64,000 bases of DNA from Lysobacteraceae bacterium (GTDB taxonomy: Bacteria; Pseudomonadota; Gammaproteobacteria; Xanthomonadales; Xanthomonadaceae), in NCBI GenBank assembly GCA_026005075.1, contig BPKJ01000001.1:558001-622000 (forward strand), written 5' to 3'. The translations under genes were made by a program, and so were the position numbers. Shown piece by piece: positions 34,795 through 43,513 of the stretch (its first letter is position 1; each line of letters opens with the position of its first letter). A model generated the notes under the pieces. That model searched no databases and was not told the DNA's origin. It was given only the letters and a program-made list of their open reading frames with translations.

Positions 34795-35469
34795 TCACCA
34801 GTCCTGCGTGGCGAGGCGTTCCGCCGTCCGCGCATCCGCCGGAAGGGCCACGATCCCGCCCTGATCGCCGACCTCGACGCGAAACCGGGTGCCGTCGATC
34901 AGCGGCAGGTAGGCACTGCTTCCAAAATCGGCCTCGAGCACGGGCAGCCAGCCCAAAAGGCGCCGCATCCAGCGCCACTCGAGACCCCGCTCCTCGCCGT
35001 GTAGGGCATGGACACTGCGCGGGCGCCGACGCTCGGCGTCGAGGTCGGCATGGCGGGCGCCGATCCGCTCGGGCAGGAACAGCCTCGGCGCGCCGAGGAC
35101 CGCGAGAAAAGGGCGCCAGCGCAGCAGCCGGACGTCGATCTGCCATTGATCCCCTTCGAGCACGAAACGCTCCGGCGTCCGCCCCGGCAAAGCGACCTCG
35201 ACGAGAAAGCGTTGCGGAGCCCCGCCGCCGGCTTCGGCGCGCACCGCCACCTCGGCGACCAGGCTGCCCGGCCGCCACGGCAGGTAGCCCCGCAAGGTCC
35301 AGCCCAGCGCGCCCGCGAGCAGCGCGAGAAGGGCGAGGACCAGGGCGAGCAGCCGACGCAGGCCGCGTGCGTGCCGTGCCGCCCTGCCCGGCCAGCATGC
35401 CCAGCCAAGGCTGGCCGCCACGAGCGCGCCCAGCGCCAGCAGCGTGCTCTGGGAAAGATCGACGCCCAT
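34795..35469 (-). CDS. Unknown membrane-anchored protein with two N-terminal helices
   Basis: 224 residues. Helices at about 8-25 and 38-58 (LLALGALVAASLGWACWPG; LLALVLALLALLAGALGWTL) anchor a soluble region of strands with repeated Arg/Asp pairs and a Trp-rich centre (LEWRWMRRLLGWLPVLEADFGSS). The C-terminus has LIDGTRFRVEVGDQGGIVAL. No family recognised. It follows the small gene at 35513 by 43 bp on the same strand. Composition and codon bias match its neighbours. Confidence 0.7.
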   Translation of the reverse strand: MGVDLSQSTLLALGALVAASLGWACWPGRAARHARGLRRLLALVLALLALLAGALGWTLRGYLPWRPGSLVAEVAVRAEAGGGAPQRFLVEVALPGRTPERFVLEGDQWQIDVRLLRWRPFLAVLGAPRLFLPERIGARHADLDAERRRPRSVHALHGEERGLEWRWMRRLLGWLPVLEADFGSSAYLPLIDGTRFRVEVGDQGGIVALPADARTAERLATQDW

Positions 35470-35512
35470 CCTTCCGGACCCCGGCGAATGCGCTCCGCGC
35501 AGTCCGGGCGGA

Positions 35513-35833
35513 TCAGCCGGTCGCGACCGTCTGCCCGGCCAGCCAGTCGCGCACGGCCTCGGAATCCTCGGCAACCCGGCGCGCCTGCGTGGCGTCCTCG
35601 ATCCCGGCCTCGACCACTTCGAGCATGACCGCCTCGCCGTGCCGCTCCCGCAGCGGGCGCACGCTGGCCTCCAGCAGGGCCAGGGCCAGATCCCTCGATT
35701 CGAGGCGGGCCGCCTGCGCGGCGGCGCCGGGGCGGCCACGCGTGTTGAGGAACATCCCGTCGCCGGCCTGCGCCACGGCAAGGTCTCCGGACGCACCCGG
35801 CATCGATACCTGGACCAGATAGCAGCTCGACAT
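35513..35833 (-). CDS. Unknown small protein
   Basis: 106 residues from the ATG at 35833, with GGGGGG/GGAT ribosome signal in front. It reads MSSCYLVQVSMPGASGDLAV, followed by QAGDGMFLNTRG and a helical second half (ESRDLALALLEASVRPLRERHG; VIEDATQARRVAEDSEAVRDWLAG-like end). No membrane segment, signal peptide or known motif. Probably an operon with the membrane protein at 34795. A C-terminal helix-loop-helix fold is all I can say. Confidence 0.65.
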   Translation of the reverse strand: MSSCYLVQVSMPGASGDLAVAQAGDGMFLNTRGRPGAAAQAARLESRDLALALLEASVRPLRERHGEAVMLEVVEAGIEDATQARRVAEDSEAVRDWLAGQTVATG

Positions 35834-35944
35834 GGATCCCCCCTGTCCCTTGCCCACGACTAGTATGCCCGAGCCTCACGCCGGGTCGATCGGGGGAACC
35901 CCGTGTGGGACATGGCGCGGCCGCCCGCCGCCGACCCGACGCAA

Positions 35945-35969
35945 GGACGCCGGCGCGAGGCCGGCGTCC
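35945..35969 (-). terminator. Hairpin downstream of the DUF465 gene
   Basis: GGACGCCGG (35945-35953) and CCGGCGTCC (35961-35969) form a 9-bp stem with a 7-nt loop, 44 bp past the stop of the DUF465 gene. A T-run precedes rather than follows it on the minus strand, so efficiency is uncertain. Confidence 0.5.
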
Positions 35970-36013
35970 GAAAAACCAACGACGCTGCGATCCGGCCTTG
36001 CGGCCGGCATCAC

Positions 36014-36238
36014 TCAGTGCAGGCTGCGGCGCTCCTCGAACATGCGCAGCAGGCGATCCTTGGCAAACAGCTTCTCCTTCTTCATCCGGGCCAGGGTCGT
36101 GTCGTCCAGCGGCAGCACGCCGAGCTCGGCGTCCAGCACCTGCTTGTCCAGCTCCTGGTGGCGGTGGAAGAGCCGACGGAACTCGGGATCGGCCTTCATC
36201 AGCGCCTCGACCTCGGTCTTCGGATGGGCTTCGAACAT
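36014..36238 (-). CDS. YdcH/DUF465 family small coiled-coil protein
   Basis: 74 residues. The conserved DUF465 shape is plain: a helix with FRRLFHRHQELDKQVLDAE, a turn, then LARMKKEKLFAKDRLLRMFEERR. AGGAGG lies 7 nt before the ATG at 36238. Family members are short two-helix hairpins of unknown function. The stretch between this gene and the OmpA gene (36239-36511) holds no gene I trust; it contains a long hairpin at 36266-36300 that would lie in this gene's leader. Confidence 0.9.
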   Translation of the reverse strand: MFEAHPKTEVEALMKADPEFRRLFHRHQELDKQVLDAELGVLPLDDTTLARMKKEKLFAKDRLLRMFEERRSLH

Positions 36239-36265
36239 GGTGCATCCTCCTCTGGCTGAAACGGC

Positions 36266-36300
36266 AGCGCCCCGGGCGAGAGGGGCTCGCACGGGGCGCT
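36266..36300 (-). other. Long hairpin in the leader of the DUF465 gene
   Basis: Arms AGCGCCCCG (36266-36274) and CGGGGCGCT (36292-36300) enclose a nested CGAG/CTCG pair, giving a nearly continuous stem. It ends 28 bp before the DUF465 ATG and lies 212 bp past the OmpA stop on the same strand. It could terminate OmpA read-through or structure the DUF465 leader. Confidence 0.4.
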
Positions 36301-36511
36301 GGCTCGAACGGGTTCGACGGTCGGGACCGGCGGGGGCCTGGCTGCGCATCACCCCCGCCCCGACTCGTGAGGCGGCGGTCTCGGCGCTTTCGCAGGCGTG
36401 CTTCATCGGCCGGCTCCCTCGTGCCACGCCCTCACCGGCGCGGCCGTTCCAAAGTACGCCCGCCACCCGGCCGCCGCAAGCGCCGCTCGTCGCCCGGCCC
36501 TGTCGCCCCCC

Positions 36512-37477
36512 TCACTCCTGCGCGGAGGGCCGATCGAGGACGATGATGTCGACCCGCCGGTTGCGGGCGCGGCCTTCGGCGGTGGCGTTGTCGGCCACCG
36601 GGTGGTCCTCGCCAAGGCCCACCGCGGTGAGGCGACCGGGATCCACCCCTTCCTCGATGAGGGCCTGGCGCACCGCCTCGGCGCGGCGCTGCGAGAGCAC
36701 CTGGTTGAGGTTGGCGCTGCCACGGTCGTCGGTATGCCCCTCGATGAGCACCGGTGCCTGACCCGCGGCCTGCACGAACTCGACCACGCGGGCGAGGTTG
36801 GCGCGGGCCTCGGGACGCAGGCTGGCCTGTCCCACGTTGAAGGCATCGCCAGACAGGGTCATGACCTGCCCACGCGCCTCGCGACGTGCGCTCAGCGCCT
36901 GCAGCTGCAGACGCAGGCTCTCGGCCGCGGCGGCGGCCAGTTCCGCCTCCCGCTTGGCCAGCTCGGCCTCGGCCGCCTGGGCTTCTGCCAGCCGTCGCGC
37001 CGCCTCGGCCTCGGCGGAGGAAAGCTCGCTTTCGACCCGGGCCGCCCGCGCCTCCTCCAGTGCCCGTGCCGCTTCCTCGGCGCGCGCAAGGCTCTGCAGG
37101 CGAAGCCTCTCGGCCTCGGCGCGGTTGCGCTCGGCATCGCGCCGCGTGGCCTCGAGCAGGATGCGGTCGCGCTCGCGCTCCAGCTGCTGCAGCCGGTCGC
37201 GGGCGAGCTCCGCCTGCGCCGCGACCCGCGCGATCTCCAGACGGCGCTCGGCCACGTACTGCCGCGCCGCCCGCTCCGACTTCCCTGCCATCTCGAGCGC
37301 ATCCACCGCCTGCCGCGCCTGCAGGCGCTCGGCCGGTGCCAGGGACGCGAGGGCAGGATCCTTGTCCAGCGCCGCCAGGGTGGCACGCAGCCGCTCGACC
37401 TCGAGGTCCCGTTTGGGCGTGTTCGCGCAGCCTGCCAGCAGCAGCACCGCCATCCACAGCACCATCGCGCGCATCAT
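36512..37477 (-). CDS. OmpA-family lipoprotein with long coiled coil
   Basis: 321 residues. A lipobox (LLLAGC, Cys at about 17) marks it as a lipoprotein. Residues about 60-200 form a charged coiled coil rich in AEAERLR-type heptads. The C-terminal OmpA domain (about 205-315) binds peptidoglycan: LIEGHTDDRGSANLNQVLSQRRAEAVRQAL and GLGEDHPVADNATAEGRARNRRVDI carry the usual Asp and Arg. It probably tethers the outer membrane to the wall. Its ATG overlaps the stop of the DUF4398 lipoprotein gene by 4 nt, so the two are co-translated. Confidence 0.92.
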   Translation of the reverse strand: MMRAMVLWMAVLLLAGCANTPKRDLEVERLRATLAALDKDPALASLAPAERLQARQAVDALEMAGKSERAARQYVAERRLEIARVAAQAELARDRLQQLERERDRILLEATRRDAERNRAEAERLRLQSLARAEEAARALEEARAARVESELSSAEAEAARRLAEAQAAEAELAKREAELAAAAAESLRLQLQALSARREARGQVMTLSGDAFNVGQASLRPEARANLARVVEFVQAAGQAPVLIEGHTDDRGSANLNQVLSQRRAEAVRQALIEEGVDPGRLTAVGLGEDHPVADNATAEGRARNRRVDIIVLDRPSAQE

Positions 37478-37842
37478 GGCGTATCCTCGCCCAGCAGCTC
37501 GCGCCGGAGGGCCGCGTTCTCCTCGCTGCGCGCTTGAAGCTCGGCCCGTGCCCGTGCCGCCTGGCTCTTGGCCAGCGCCAGCTGCGCATCGACCAGCGCC
37601 TGCTCGGCCACCGCGCGGGCACGCGCATGCTCGCGCGCCGCGGCCGCGGCCTGGGCCTGCGCCAGCTTGTCACGCGCAAAGCCGAGTTCGACCGGAGCGA
37701 AGTCCGCGGCACCAGCCTGGGTGGCCGCGTGCAGGGCCGCCTCGGCCGCTGCAAGCTCGGCGGTGGGCGGCGGCGTGCTCGCACACCCGGCCAGCGCGGC
37801 GCCGACCAGAAGGGCACACCACAATCCTGCTCTGCCTGTCAT
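37474..37842 (-). CDS. DUF4398-type lipoprotein
   Basis: 122 residues from the ATG at 37842. Signal and lipobox (LLVGAALAGCAS) lead to an Ala-rich helical domain (ELAAAEAALHAATQAG; FAPVELGFARDKLAQAQAAAA), the DUF4398 pattern. DUF4398 genes regularly precede OmpA-like genes, as here, with ATGATG overlap. The pair likely forms an envelope complex of unknown purpose. The gene is divergent from pilU with 109 bp between starts. Confidence 0.85.
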   Translation of the reverse strand: MTGRAGLWCALLVGAALAGCASTPPPTAELAAAEAALHAATQAGAADFAPVELGFARDKLAQAQAAAAAREHARARAVAEQALVDAQLALAKSQAARARAELQARSEENAALRRELLGEDTP

Positions 37843-37951
37843 ATGATTCCCGCCAGCATGGGCCTTCGGATGCGTGGGACTATTGTGGGAAGGGCGGACC
37901 AGACTGGCAACGCCGGCGGTCCGACATTCACCTGATCGCGGAGCTCTCGAC

Positions 37952-39055
37952 ATGGACATCGGCTATTTCCTCAAGCTCATGACCGAGAAGAATGCCTCGG
38001 ACATGTTCCTCACCACGGGTGCGCCGGTGAACATCAAGGTCGAGGGCAAGCTCTACCCGCTGGGCAACACCGGCCTGCCGGCGGGCATGGTCAAGAAGAT
38101 CGCCTACTCGCTGATGGACGAGGGCCAGGTGCCGGTGTTCGAGCGCGACCTCGAGCTCAACATGGCCATCTCCGTCCGCGAGGCCGGGCGCTTCCGCGTC
38201 AACGTGTTCAAGCAGCGCGGCGAGGTGGGCATGGTGATCCGCGCGATCAAGAGCGAGATCCCGACCCTCGACCAGCTCAAGCTGCCGCCGGTCCTGAAGG
38301 ACATCATCATGGAGCCGCGCGGACTGGTGCTGGTGGTCGGCTCGACCGGATCGGGCAAGTCCACCACCCTCGCCGCGATGATCGACCATCGCAACAGCCA
38401 TACCACCGGCCACATCCTGACCATCGAGGACCCGATCGAGTTCCTGCACAAGCACAAGAAATCGATCGTCAACCAGCGCGAGGTGGGCCTGGACACCCAC
38501 GGTTTCCACAACGCGCTCAAGAACGCGATGCGCGAGGCGCCGGACGTCATCCTGATCGGCGAGATCCTCGACCAGACGACGATGGAAGCCGCCATCGCCT
38601 TCGCCGAGACCGGCCACCTGTGCCTTGCCACCCTGCACTCCAACAACGCCGACCAGACGCTCGAGCGCATCCTCAACTTCTTCCCGGAATCGGCGCACAA
38701 GAACATCCTGATGAATCTGGCGCTGAACCTGAAGGCGGTGATCAGCCAGCGCCTGGTCATCGGCAAGGACGGCAAGCGCCTGCCGGCCGTGGAAGTGCTG
38801 ATCAACACGCCGCTGATCCGGGACCTGATCCGGCGCGGCGAAATCCACGAGATCAAGGAGGCGATGGACCGCTCCCTGCAGGAGGGCATGCAGACCTTCG
38901 ACCAGGCGCTGTACCGGCTCTACAAGGAGGGCAAGTGCGAGCTCGAGGAGGTCCTGCGCAAGGCCGACTCGCGCGATGGACTGGCGCTCAAGATCCGGCT
39001 TTCGGAAGCCTCGACCGACGAGCACGACCCCTACGCCGACGTCTTCAGCGGCTGA
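37952..39055 (+). CDS. pilU: Type IV pilus retraction ATPase PilU
   Basis: 367 residues from the ATG at 37952 (MDIGYFLKLM). The PilT/PilU N-domain (NASDMFLTTGAPVNIKVEGK) is followed by Walker A GSTGSGKST with K136, the Asp box IEDPIEF, Walker B region VILIGEILD and the His box AETGHLCLATLHSNNADQTLER. PilU is a PilT-dependent accessory motor in twitching motility. It differs from most relatives at L206, where GE[IMV]RD/T normally has Arg. pilT is not in the window. The C-terminus extends past the catalytic core as in PilU, not PilT. Confidence 0.93.
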   Translation: MDIGYFLKLMTEKNASDMFLTTGAPVNIKVEGKLYPLGNTGLPAGMVKKIAYSLMDEGQVPVFERDLELNMAISVREAGRFRVNVFKQRGEVGMVIRAIKSEIPTLDQLKLPPVLKDIIMEPRGLVLVVGSTGSGKSTTLAAMIDHRNSHTTGHILTIEDPIEFLHKHKKSIVNQREVGLDTHGFHNALKNAMREAPDVILIGEILDQTTMEAAIAFAETGHLCLATLHSNNADQTLERILNFFPESAHKNILMNLALNLKAVISQRLVIGKDGKRLPAVEVLINTPLIRDLIRRGEIHEIKEAMDRSLQEGMQTFDQALYRLYKEGKCELEEVLRKADSRDGLALKIRLSEASTDEHDPYADVFSG

Positions 39056-39075
39056 GCGCCGCAGGCGGGCCGCGT

Positions 39076-39750
39076 TCAGCGCTTCTCCGTGGCCGGTGCG
39101 TCCGGCTGGTTCTCGGGACTGGCCTGCGCGAACTCCGGCAGGGCGAGGCAGTTGCGCTCGATGCGCTCGATGGTCGGGTAGCGGCTCATGTCGACCCCGA
39201 ACCGCCGCGCATTGAAGACCTGCGGCACCAGGCAGCAGTCGGCGATGCTGGGCAACTCCCCCTCGCAGAAATCGCCGGTCGACGGGCTGTCGGCGAGCAT
39301 CGCCTCGATGGCCTCGAAGCCGGTCTCGATCCAGCGCCGCACCCAGGCCTCGCGCTCGGGTTGCGGCACGTTCCATTCGCGCTCCAGGAACTGCAGGACG
39401 CGCAGATTGTTGAGCGGATGGATGTCGCAGGCGACCGCCAGGGCCAGGGCTCTCACCCGCGCCCGCTCGCGAGCCGTGGCCGGCATGATCGCAGGCTCTG
39501 GGAAGGTCTCCTCGAGGTATTCGAGGATGGCCAGCGACTGCCGGATCACCCGCTTGCCGTGCAGCAGCGCGGGCACGAGCTCCTGCGGATGGATCGCGCG
39601 GTACTCGGGACGGTGCTGCTCGCCTCCCCCCTCCAGGAGATGCACCGGACGCAGTTCATAGGGCAGACGCTTGAGGGCAAGACCGATGCGCACGCGGTAG
39701 GCCGCGCTGGACCGCCAGTAGCTGAAGAGCGTGAGCGTCTCGTCCACCAC
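39076..39750 (-). CDS. maiA: Maleylacetoacetate isomerase (zeta-class GST)
   Basis: About 224 residues. The zeta-class signature SSAAYRVRIGLALK lies at the N-terminus (catalytic Ser of the S-S-x-x-[WY]RVRIAL pattern), with the glutathione-site QSLAILEYLEE. The enzyme converts maleylacetoacetate to fumarylacetoacetate. Start is a GTG at 39750 or 39747; GGGAGG precedes both. It is the last gene of the hppD-hmgA-fah-maiA minus-strand block and completes tyrosine breakdown. Confidence 0.93.
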   Translation of the reverse strand: MVDETLTLFSYWRSSAAYRVRIGLALKRLPYELRPVHLLEGGGEQHRPEYRAIHPQELVPALLHGKRVIRQSLAILEYLEETFPEPAIMPATARERARVRALALAVACDIHPLNNLRVLQFLEREWNVPQPEREAWVRRWIETGFEAIEAMLADSPSTGDFCEGELPSIADCCLVPQVFNARRFGVDMSRYPTIERIERNCLALPEFAQASPENQPDAPATEKR

Positions 39751-39834
39751 CAAGCCTCCCGACCGCCCGGTTCCTCGCCTTCGTGCCAGGGCCAGACTAC
39801 GCCGAAGCCGGCAGGCTGTGAAGCCGCCCTCAGG

Positions 39835-40836
39835 CTAGACCGTGGCCTGCTTCACGGTCTGCTCGATGGCCCCGAACAGCGAACGCCCCTCGCCGTCCAG
39901 CATCTCGATGCGGACGCGGTCGCCAAAGCGCAGGAAGGGCGTGATCGGCTTGCCGTGCTCGAGGGTCTCGACGGTCCGCTTCTCGGCAAGGCAGGAGGCG
40001 CCGAGCGAGGTGTCCTGGTTGGCGACCGTGCCCGAGCCGACCAGCGTGCCGGCCGCAAGAGGCCGTGTCCGTGCCGCATGCGCAACCAGCTGGGCAAAGT
40101 CGAACTGCATGTCGACCCCGGCTTCCGGGGCGCCGAACCACGCCCCGTTGATGTGGGTGAGCATGGGCAGGTGCACCTTGTAGCCCCGCCATGCCGGGCC
40201 AAGCTCGTCCGGCGTGACCAGTACCGGCGAGAGCGCCGAGCGCGGCTTGCTCTGCAGGAAACCGAAGCCCTTGGCCAGCTCCGCCGGGATCAGGTTGCGC
40301 AGGGAGACGTCGTTGACCAGGCCGATCAGCTGGATGTGGCCTGCGGCCTCCGCGGGCGAGACCCCCATCGGGACATCGTCGGTCACCACCACGACCTCGG
40401 CCTCGAGGTCGATGCCGTAGTCCTCGGAGGCGACCAGGATCGGGTCGCGCGGACCGAGAAAGCCGGCGCTGGTGGCCTGGTACATCAGCGGATCGGTGTA
40501 GAAGGTGGCCGGCACCTCGGCACCGCGTGCCTTGCGCACCCGTTCGACGTGCGGAAGGTAGGCCGAGCCGTCGACGAACTCGTAGGCGCGCGGCAGCGGC
40601 GCGGCCAGCCGGTCCGGATCCAGCGCGAACACCGGCTCGGCATCGATGGTCTCGGCGCGACTGCCGTTGAGGACCTCCGAGACCTGATTCAGGCGCGGGG
40701 CGGTGCGCTCCCAGTCGTCGAGGGCCTGCTGCAGGGTCGCCGCGATGGCGGGCACGCGGACGGCGCGGGAGAGGTCGCGGCTGACCACCACGAGGGTGCC
40801 GTCGCGGCCGCCTTCCTTGAGGGTTCCGAGTTTCAT
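39835..40836 (-). CDS. fahA: Fumarylacetoacetate hydrolase family protein (fumarylacetoacetase)
   Basis: 333 residues, the short bacterial form. It splits fumarylacetoacetate to fumarate and acetoacetate. The FAH fold shows DGSAYLPHVERVRKARG, the metal-binding acidic cluster LEAEVVVVTDDVP, LIGLVNDVSLRNLIP and GSGTVANQDTSLGASCL. The ATG at 40836 opens MKLGTLKEGGRDGTLVVVSRDL, as usual. It lies between hmgA (79 bp) and maiA (84 bp), all on the minus strand, consistent with one transcript. Confidence 0.93.
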   Translation of the reverse strand: MKLGTLKEGGRDGTLVVVSRDLSRAVRVPAIAATLQQALDDWERTAPRLNQVSEVLNGSRAETIDAEPVFALDPDRLAAPLPRAYEFVDGSAYLPHVERVRKARGAEVPATFYTDPLMYQATSAGFLGPRDPILVASEDYGIDLEAEVVVVTDDVPMGVSPAEAAGHIQLIGLVNDVSLRNLIPAELAKGFGFLQSKPRSALSPVLVTPDELGPAWRGYKVHLPMLTHINGAWFGAPEAGVDMQFDFAQLVAHAARTRPLAAGTLVGSGTVANQDTSLGASCLAEKRTVETLEHGKPITPFLRFGDRVRIEMLDGEGRSLFGAIEQTVKQATV

Positions 40837-40915
40837 TCCTTGAGGTTCCTCGATCGATGGGCGGCGCGTGCCGCCCGCAGGGCGCGTGGTTCGGCAGCGC
40901 GAGGGCGCGCGCCGC

Positions 40916-42256
40916 TCAGGATGGGGTCCGCCGGTTCGGGTCGAAGTGCCTGCGCAGACCTTGCCAGCACTGCTGATAGTCGCGCTGGCGATGGGGCGCG
41001 GCAAGCGCCTGCGCACTCGGACACAGCAGCCAGCGGCTCTCGAACATGAAAGCCATGGTGTCGGTGAGGTAGTCCGGGCGGCGGGTGTCCGCGGTACTGG
41101 CCTTCTCGAAGGTAGCCGCGTCCGGACCGTGTCCGCTCATGCAGTTGTGCAGCGAGGCGCCGCCGGGCACGAAACCGCCCTGCTTGGCGTCGTAGGCGCC
41201 ATGGATCAGGCCCATGAACTCGCTGGCCACGTTGCGGTGGAACCACGGCGGACGGAACGTGTCCTGCATGGCGAGGATGCGCGGCGGAAACACGACGAAA
41301 TCGAGGTTGGCCCAGCCCGCGCTGTCACTGGGCGAGGTCAGCACGGTGAAAATGGACGGATCCGGGTGGTCGTAGCTGATCGAGCCGATCGTGTTGAAGC
41401 GCCGCAGGTCGTAGGCATACGGCGCGTGCGACCCATGCCAGGCGACCACGTCCAGGGGCGAGTGGTCGATGGCGGCCTGCCACAGGACTCCGTCGAGCTT
41501 CTGGACGAGGCGGAAGTCTCCCTCGCGATCCTCGAAGGCGGCGACCGGGGTGCGGAAGTCACGCGGATTGGCAAGGCCGTTGGATCCGATCGGACCGAGT
41601 TCCGGCAACCGCAGCGGCGCGCCGAAGTTCTCGCACAGGTAGCCGCGGCCGATGCCGTCCGGCAGCCCGATCTGGAAGCGGATGCCGCGGGGGATCACCA
41701 CGACCTCCTGCGGCTCGACCAGCAGCACCCCGAGTTCGGTGGCGACGCGCAGCCGGCCGAGCTGCGGAACCAGCAGCATTTCCGCGTCGGCATTGACGAA
41801 ATAGCGCCCGTCCATGTCCCGGTTGGCCGCGTAGAGGTGGATGCCGAGCCCGCACTGCGAACGTGGGGAACCCGCACCGGCCATGGTGTAGAGCCCGTCG
41901 ATGAAATCGCAGGGCGCCTCGGGCAGGGGCAGCGGGTCCCAGCGCAGCTGGTCGGGGCTGACCGGCTGCTCGCCGAACCGGTTGTGGAAGCGTTCGTGCG
42001 CGAGCGGCGTGAAGGCGCCGTGCAGCACCGCGGGGCGGATGCGGTAGAGCCAGCTGCGGCGGTTGGCGTGCCTTGGCGCGGTGAACGCCGTGCCCGAGAT
42101 CTGTTCGGCGTAGAGCCCGTAGGGGCAGCGCTGCGGCGAGTTGCGCCCGACGGGCAGCGCACCGGGCAGGGCCTCGCTGGCGAATTCCTGGGCGAAGCCG
42201 ACCTGGTAACGCAGTGCCGGCTCCTGCGCATCGCTCGGCCTGAGCTGGGCGTTCAT
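40916..42256 (-). CDS. hmgA: Homogentisate 1,2-dioxygenase
   Basis: 446 residues. It opens the homogentisate ring to maleylacetoacetate with Fe2+ and O2. Iron ligands lie in the [12 protein letters not shown] segment (His and Glu) and [10 protein letters not shown] (His). Further family marks are [21 protein letters not shown] and [19 protein letters not shown]. Start at the ATG 42256 with AGGAGGA upstream. The first 16 bases of the gene are identical to those of hppD (both MNAQL), an unusual shared start. Confidence 0.97.
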   Translation of the reverse strand: MNAQLRPSDAQEPALRYQVGFAQEFASEALPGALPVGRNSPQRCPYGLYAEQISGTAFTAPRHANRRSWLYRIRPAVLHGAFTPLAHERFHNRFGEQPVSPDQLRWDPLPLPEAPCDFIDGLYTMAGAGSPRSQCGLGIHLYAANRDMDGRYFVNADAEMLLVPQLGRLRVATELGVLLVEPQEVVVIPRGIRFQIGLPDGIGRGYLCENFGAPLRLPELGPIGSNGLANPRDFRTPVAAFEDREGDFRLVQKLDGVLWQAAIDHSPLDVVAWHGSHAPYAYDLRRFNTIGSISYDHPDPSIFTVLTSPSDSAGWANLDFVVFPPRILAMQDTFRPPWFHRNVASEFMGLIHGAYDAKQGGFVPGGASLHNCMSGHGPDAATFEKASTADTRRPDYLTDTMAFMFESRWLLCPSAQALAAPHRQRDYQQCWQGLRRHFDPNRRTPS

Positions 42257-42319
42257 GCGGGCTTCCTCCTGACGGGATCGGTGGCGGGATCGCGAGAACG
42301 GGGCAGCGCGCCGGGCTGC

Positions 42320-43417
42320 TCAGAGCACGCCGCGGCGCATCTGGTCGCGCTCGATGCTCTCGAACAGGGCCTGGAAGTTGCCCTCGCCGAAGCCCTCGTT
42401 GCCCTTGCGCTGGATGATCTCGAAGAAGATCGGCCCGACCGCGTTCTGGGTGAAGATCTGCAGCAGCAGCCGCTTCTTGGTCTCCGGATCGGCGTCGATC
42501 AGGATCCGGTTCTCGCGCAGCCGCGGCACGTCCTCGCCATGCCCCGGGATGCGCTCGTCGATCACCTCGTAGTAGGTGTCCGGCGTGTGCAGGAACTCGA
42601 CCCCCTGCTCGCGCATCCGCTCGACGGTCCAGTAGATGTCGTCGGTATGCAGCGCGATGTGCTGGATGCCCTCGCCCTTGTACTCGCGCAGGTACTCGTT
42701 GATCTGCGACTTCTCGTCGCTGCTCTCGTTGAGCGGAATCCGCACCTTGCCGTCCGGAGCCGTCATCGCCTTGGAGACGAGGCCGGTCTTCGCGCCCTTG
42801 ATGTCGAAGTAGCGGATCTCGCGGAAGTTGAACAGGCGCTCGTAGTACTCCGCCCACTTGCCCATGTGGCCGGGGAAGAGGTTGTGGGTCAGGTGGTCGA
42901 TGAAGGTCAGGCCAAACCCCTTGGGCATCATCTCCGCGCCCGGCAGCCATTCGTAGTCCGGGTCATGGATCGTGCCCTTGTCGTCGTAGCGATCGACGAT
43001 GTAGAGCATGCAGCCGCCGATGCCCTTGATCACCGGCGCGGCCACCGCCTTGCTCAGCTCGTCCTGCTGCTCGAACGGCTCGGCACCGTTCTTCAGTGCC
43101 TGCACCCGCACCCATTCGGCCAGCTTGTTGACGCGGATCGCGAAACCGCAGGCGCAGGGGCCGTGCTCGCGGGCGAAACGGGCGGCGAAACTGTCCGCAT
43201 CCTCGTTGATGAGGAAGGTGCAGTCGCCCTGCCGGTAGGTGGTGATCCGGCGCGTCTTGTGCCGCGCCACCGGGACGAAACCGAGGCTGCGGAAATACCG
43301 GTGCAGCTTTTCCGGCTCGGGCGAGGCAAACTCGACGAACTCGAACCCGTCGATGCCCATCGGGTTGTCGACGGTGACGGCGGCGGCGCCGGCGTGCGGC
43401 TTGAGCTGGGCGTTCAT
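42320..43417 (-). CDS. hppD: 4-hydroxyphenylpyruvate dioxygenase
   Basis: 365 residues. It turns 4-hydroxyphenylpyruvate into homogentisate. The Fe2+ ligands are visible in FIDHLTHNL (His), IQHIALHTDD (His) and GPIFFEIIQRKG (Glu), with the vicinal-oxygen-chelate repeats around them. The ATG at 43417 has GGAGGAGAG in front. A good promoter lies 60-80 bp upstream, opposite the MarR gene. First gene of the hppD-hmgA-fah-maiA set. The aromatic aminotransferase that would make its substrate is not in the window. Confidence 0.97.
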   Translation of the reverse strand: MNAQLKPHAGAAAVTVDNPMGIDGFEFVEFASPEPEKLHRYFRSLGFVPVARHKTRRITTYRQGDCTFLINEDADSFAARFAREHGPCACGFAIRVNKLAEWVRVQALKNGAEPFEQQDELSKAVAAPVIKGIGGCMLYIVDRYDDKGTIHDPDYEWLPGAEMMPKGFGLTFIDHLTHNLFPGHMGKWAEYYERLFNFREIRYFDIKGAKTGLVSKAMTAPDGKVRIPLNESSDEKSQINEYLREYKGEGIQHIALHTDDIYWTVERMREQGVEFLHTPDTYYEVIDERIPGHGEDVPRLRENRILIDADPETKKRLLLQIFTQNAVGPIFFEIIQRKGNEGFGEGNFQALFESIERDQMRRGVL

Positions 43418-43472
43418 GGCTCTCCTCCCGGAGCGATGGCGTGCAGAGGCGGCGCTGGCAGCGCCAAGGGCT

Positions 43473-43501
43473 AGCATAGTTTCTCCGGCAACCATTGACA
43501 A
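43473..43501 (-). promoter_or_regulatory. Promoter of the tyrosine catabolic block
   Basis: Minus-strand TTGTCA (43501-43496), 17-nt spacer, TATGCT (43478-43473): both boxes fit sigma70 well. The leader to the hppD ATG is about 50 nt. The divergent MarR start lies 13 bp beyond the -35, so the regulator probably binds here; I found no convincing dyad. Confidence 0.65.
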
Positions 43502-43513
43502 GCGAACCGACCC

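Noticed and set aside
35834-36013. Possible small gene in the gap before the DUF465 gene
   Set aside because: Frames there are short and lack ribosome sites; the DNA is taken up by a hairpin.
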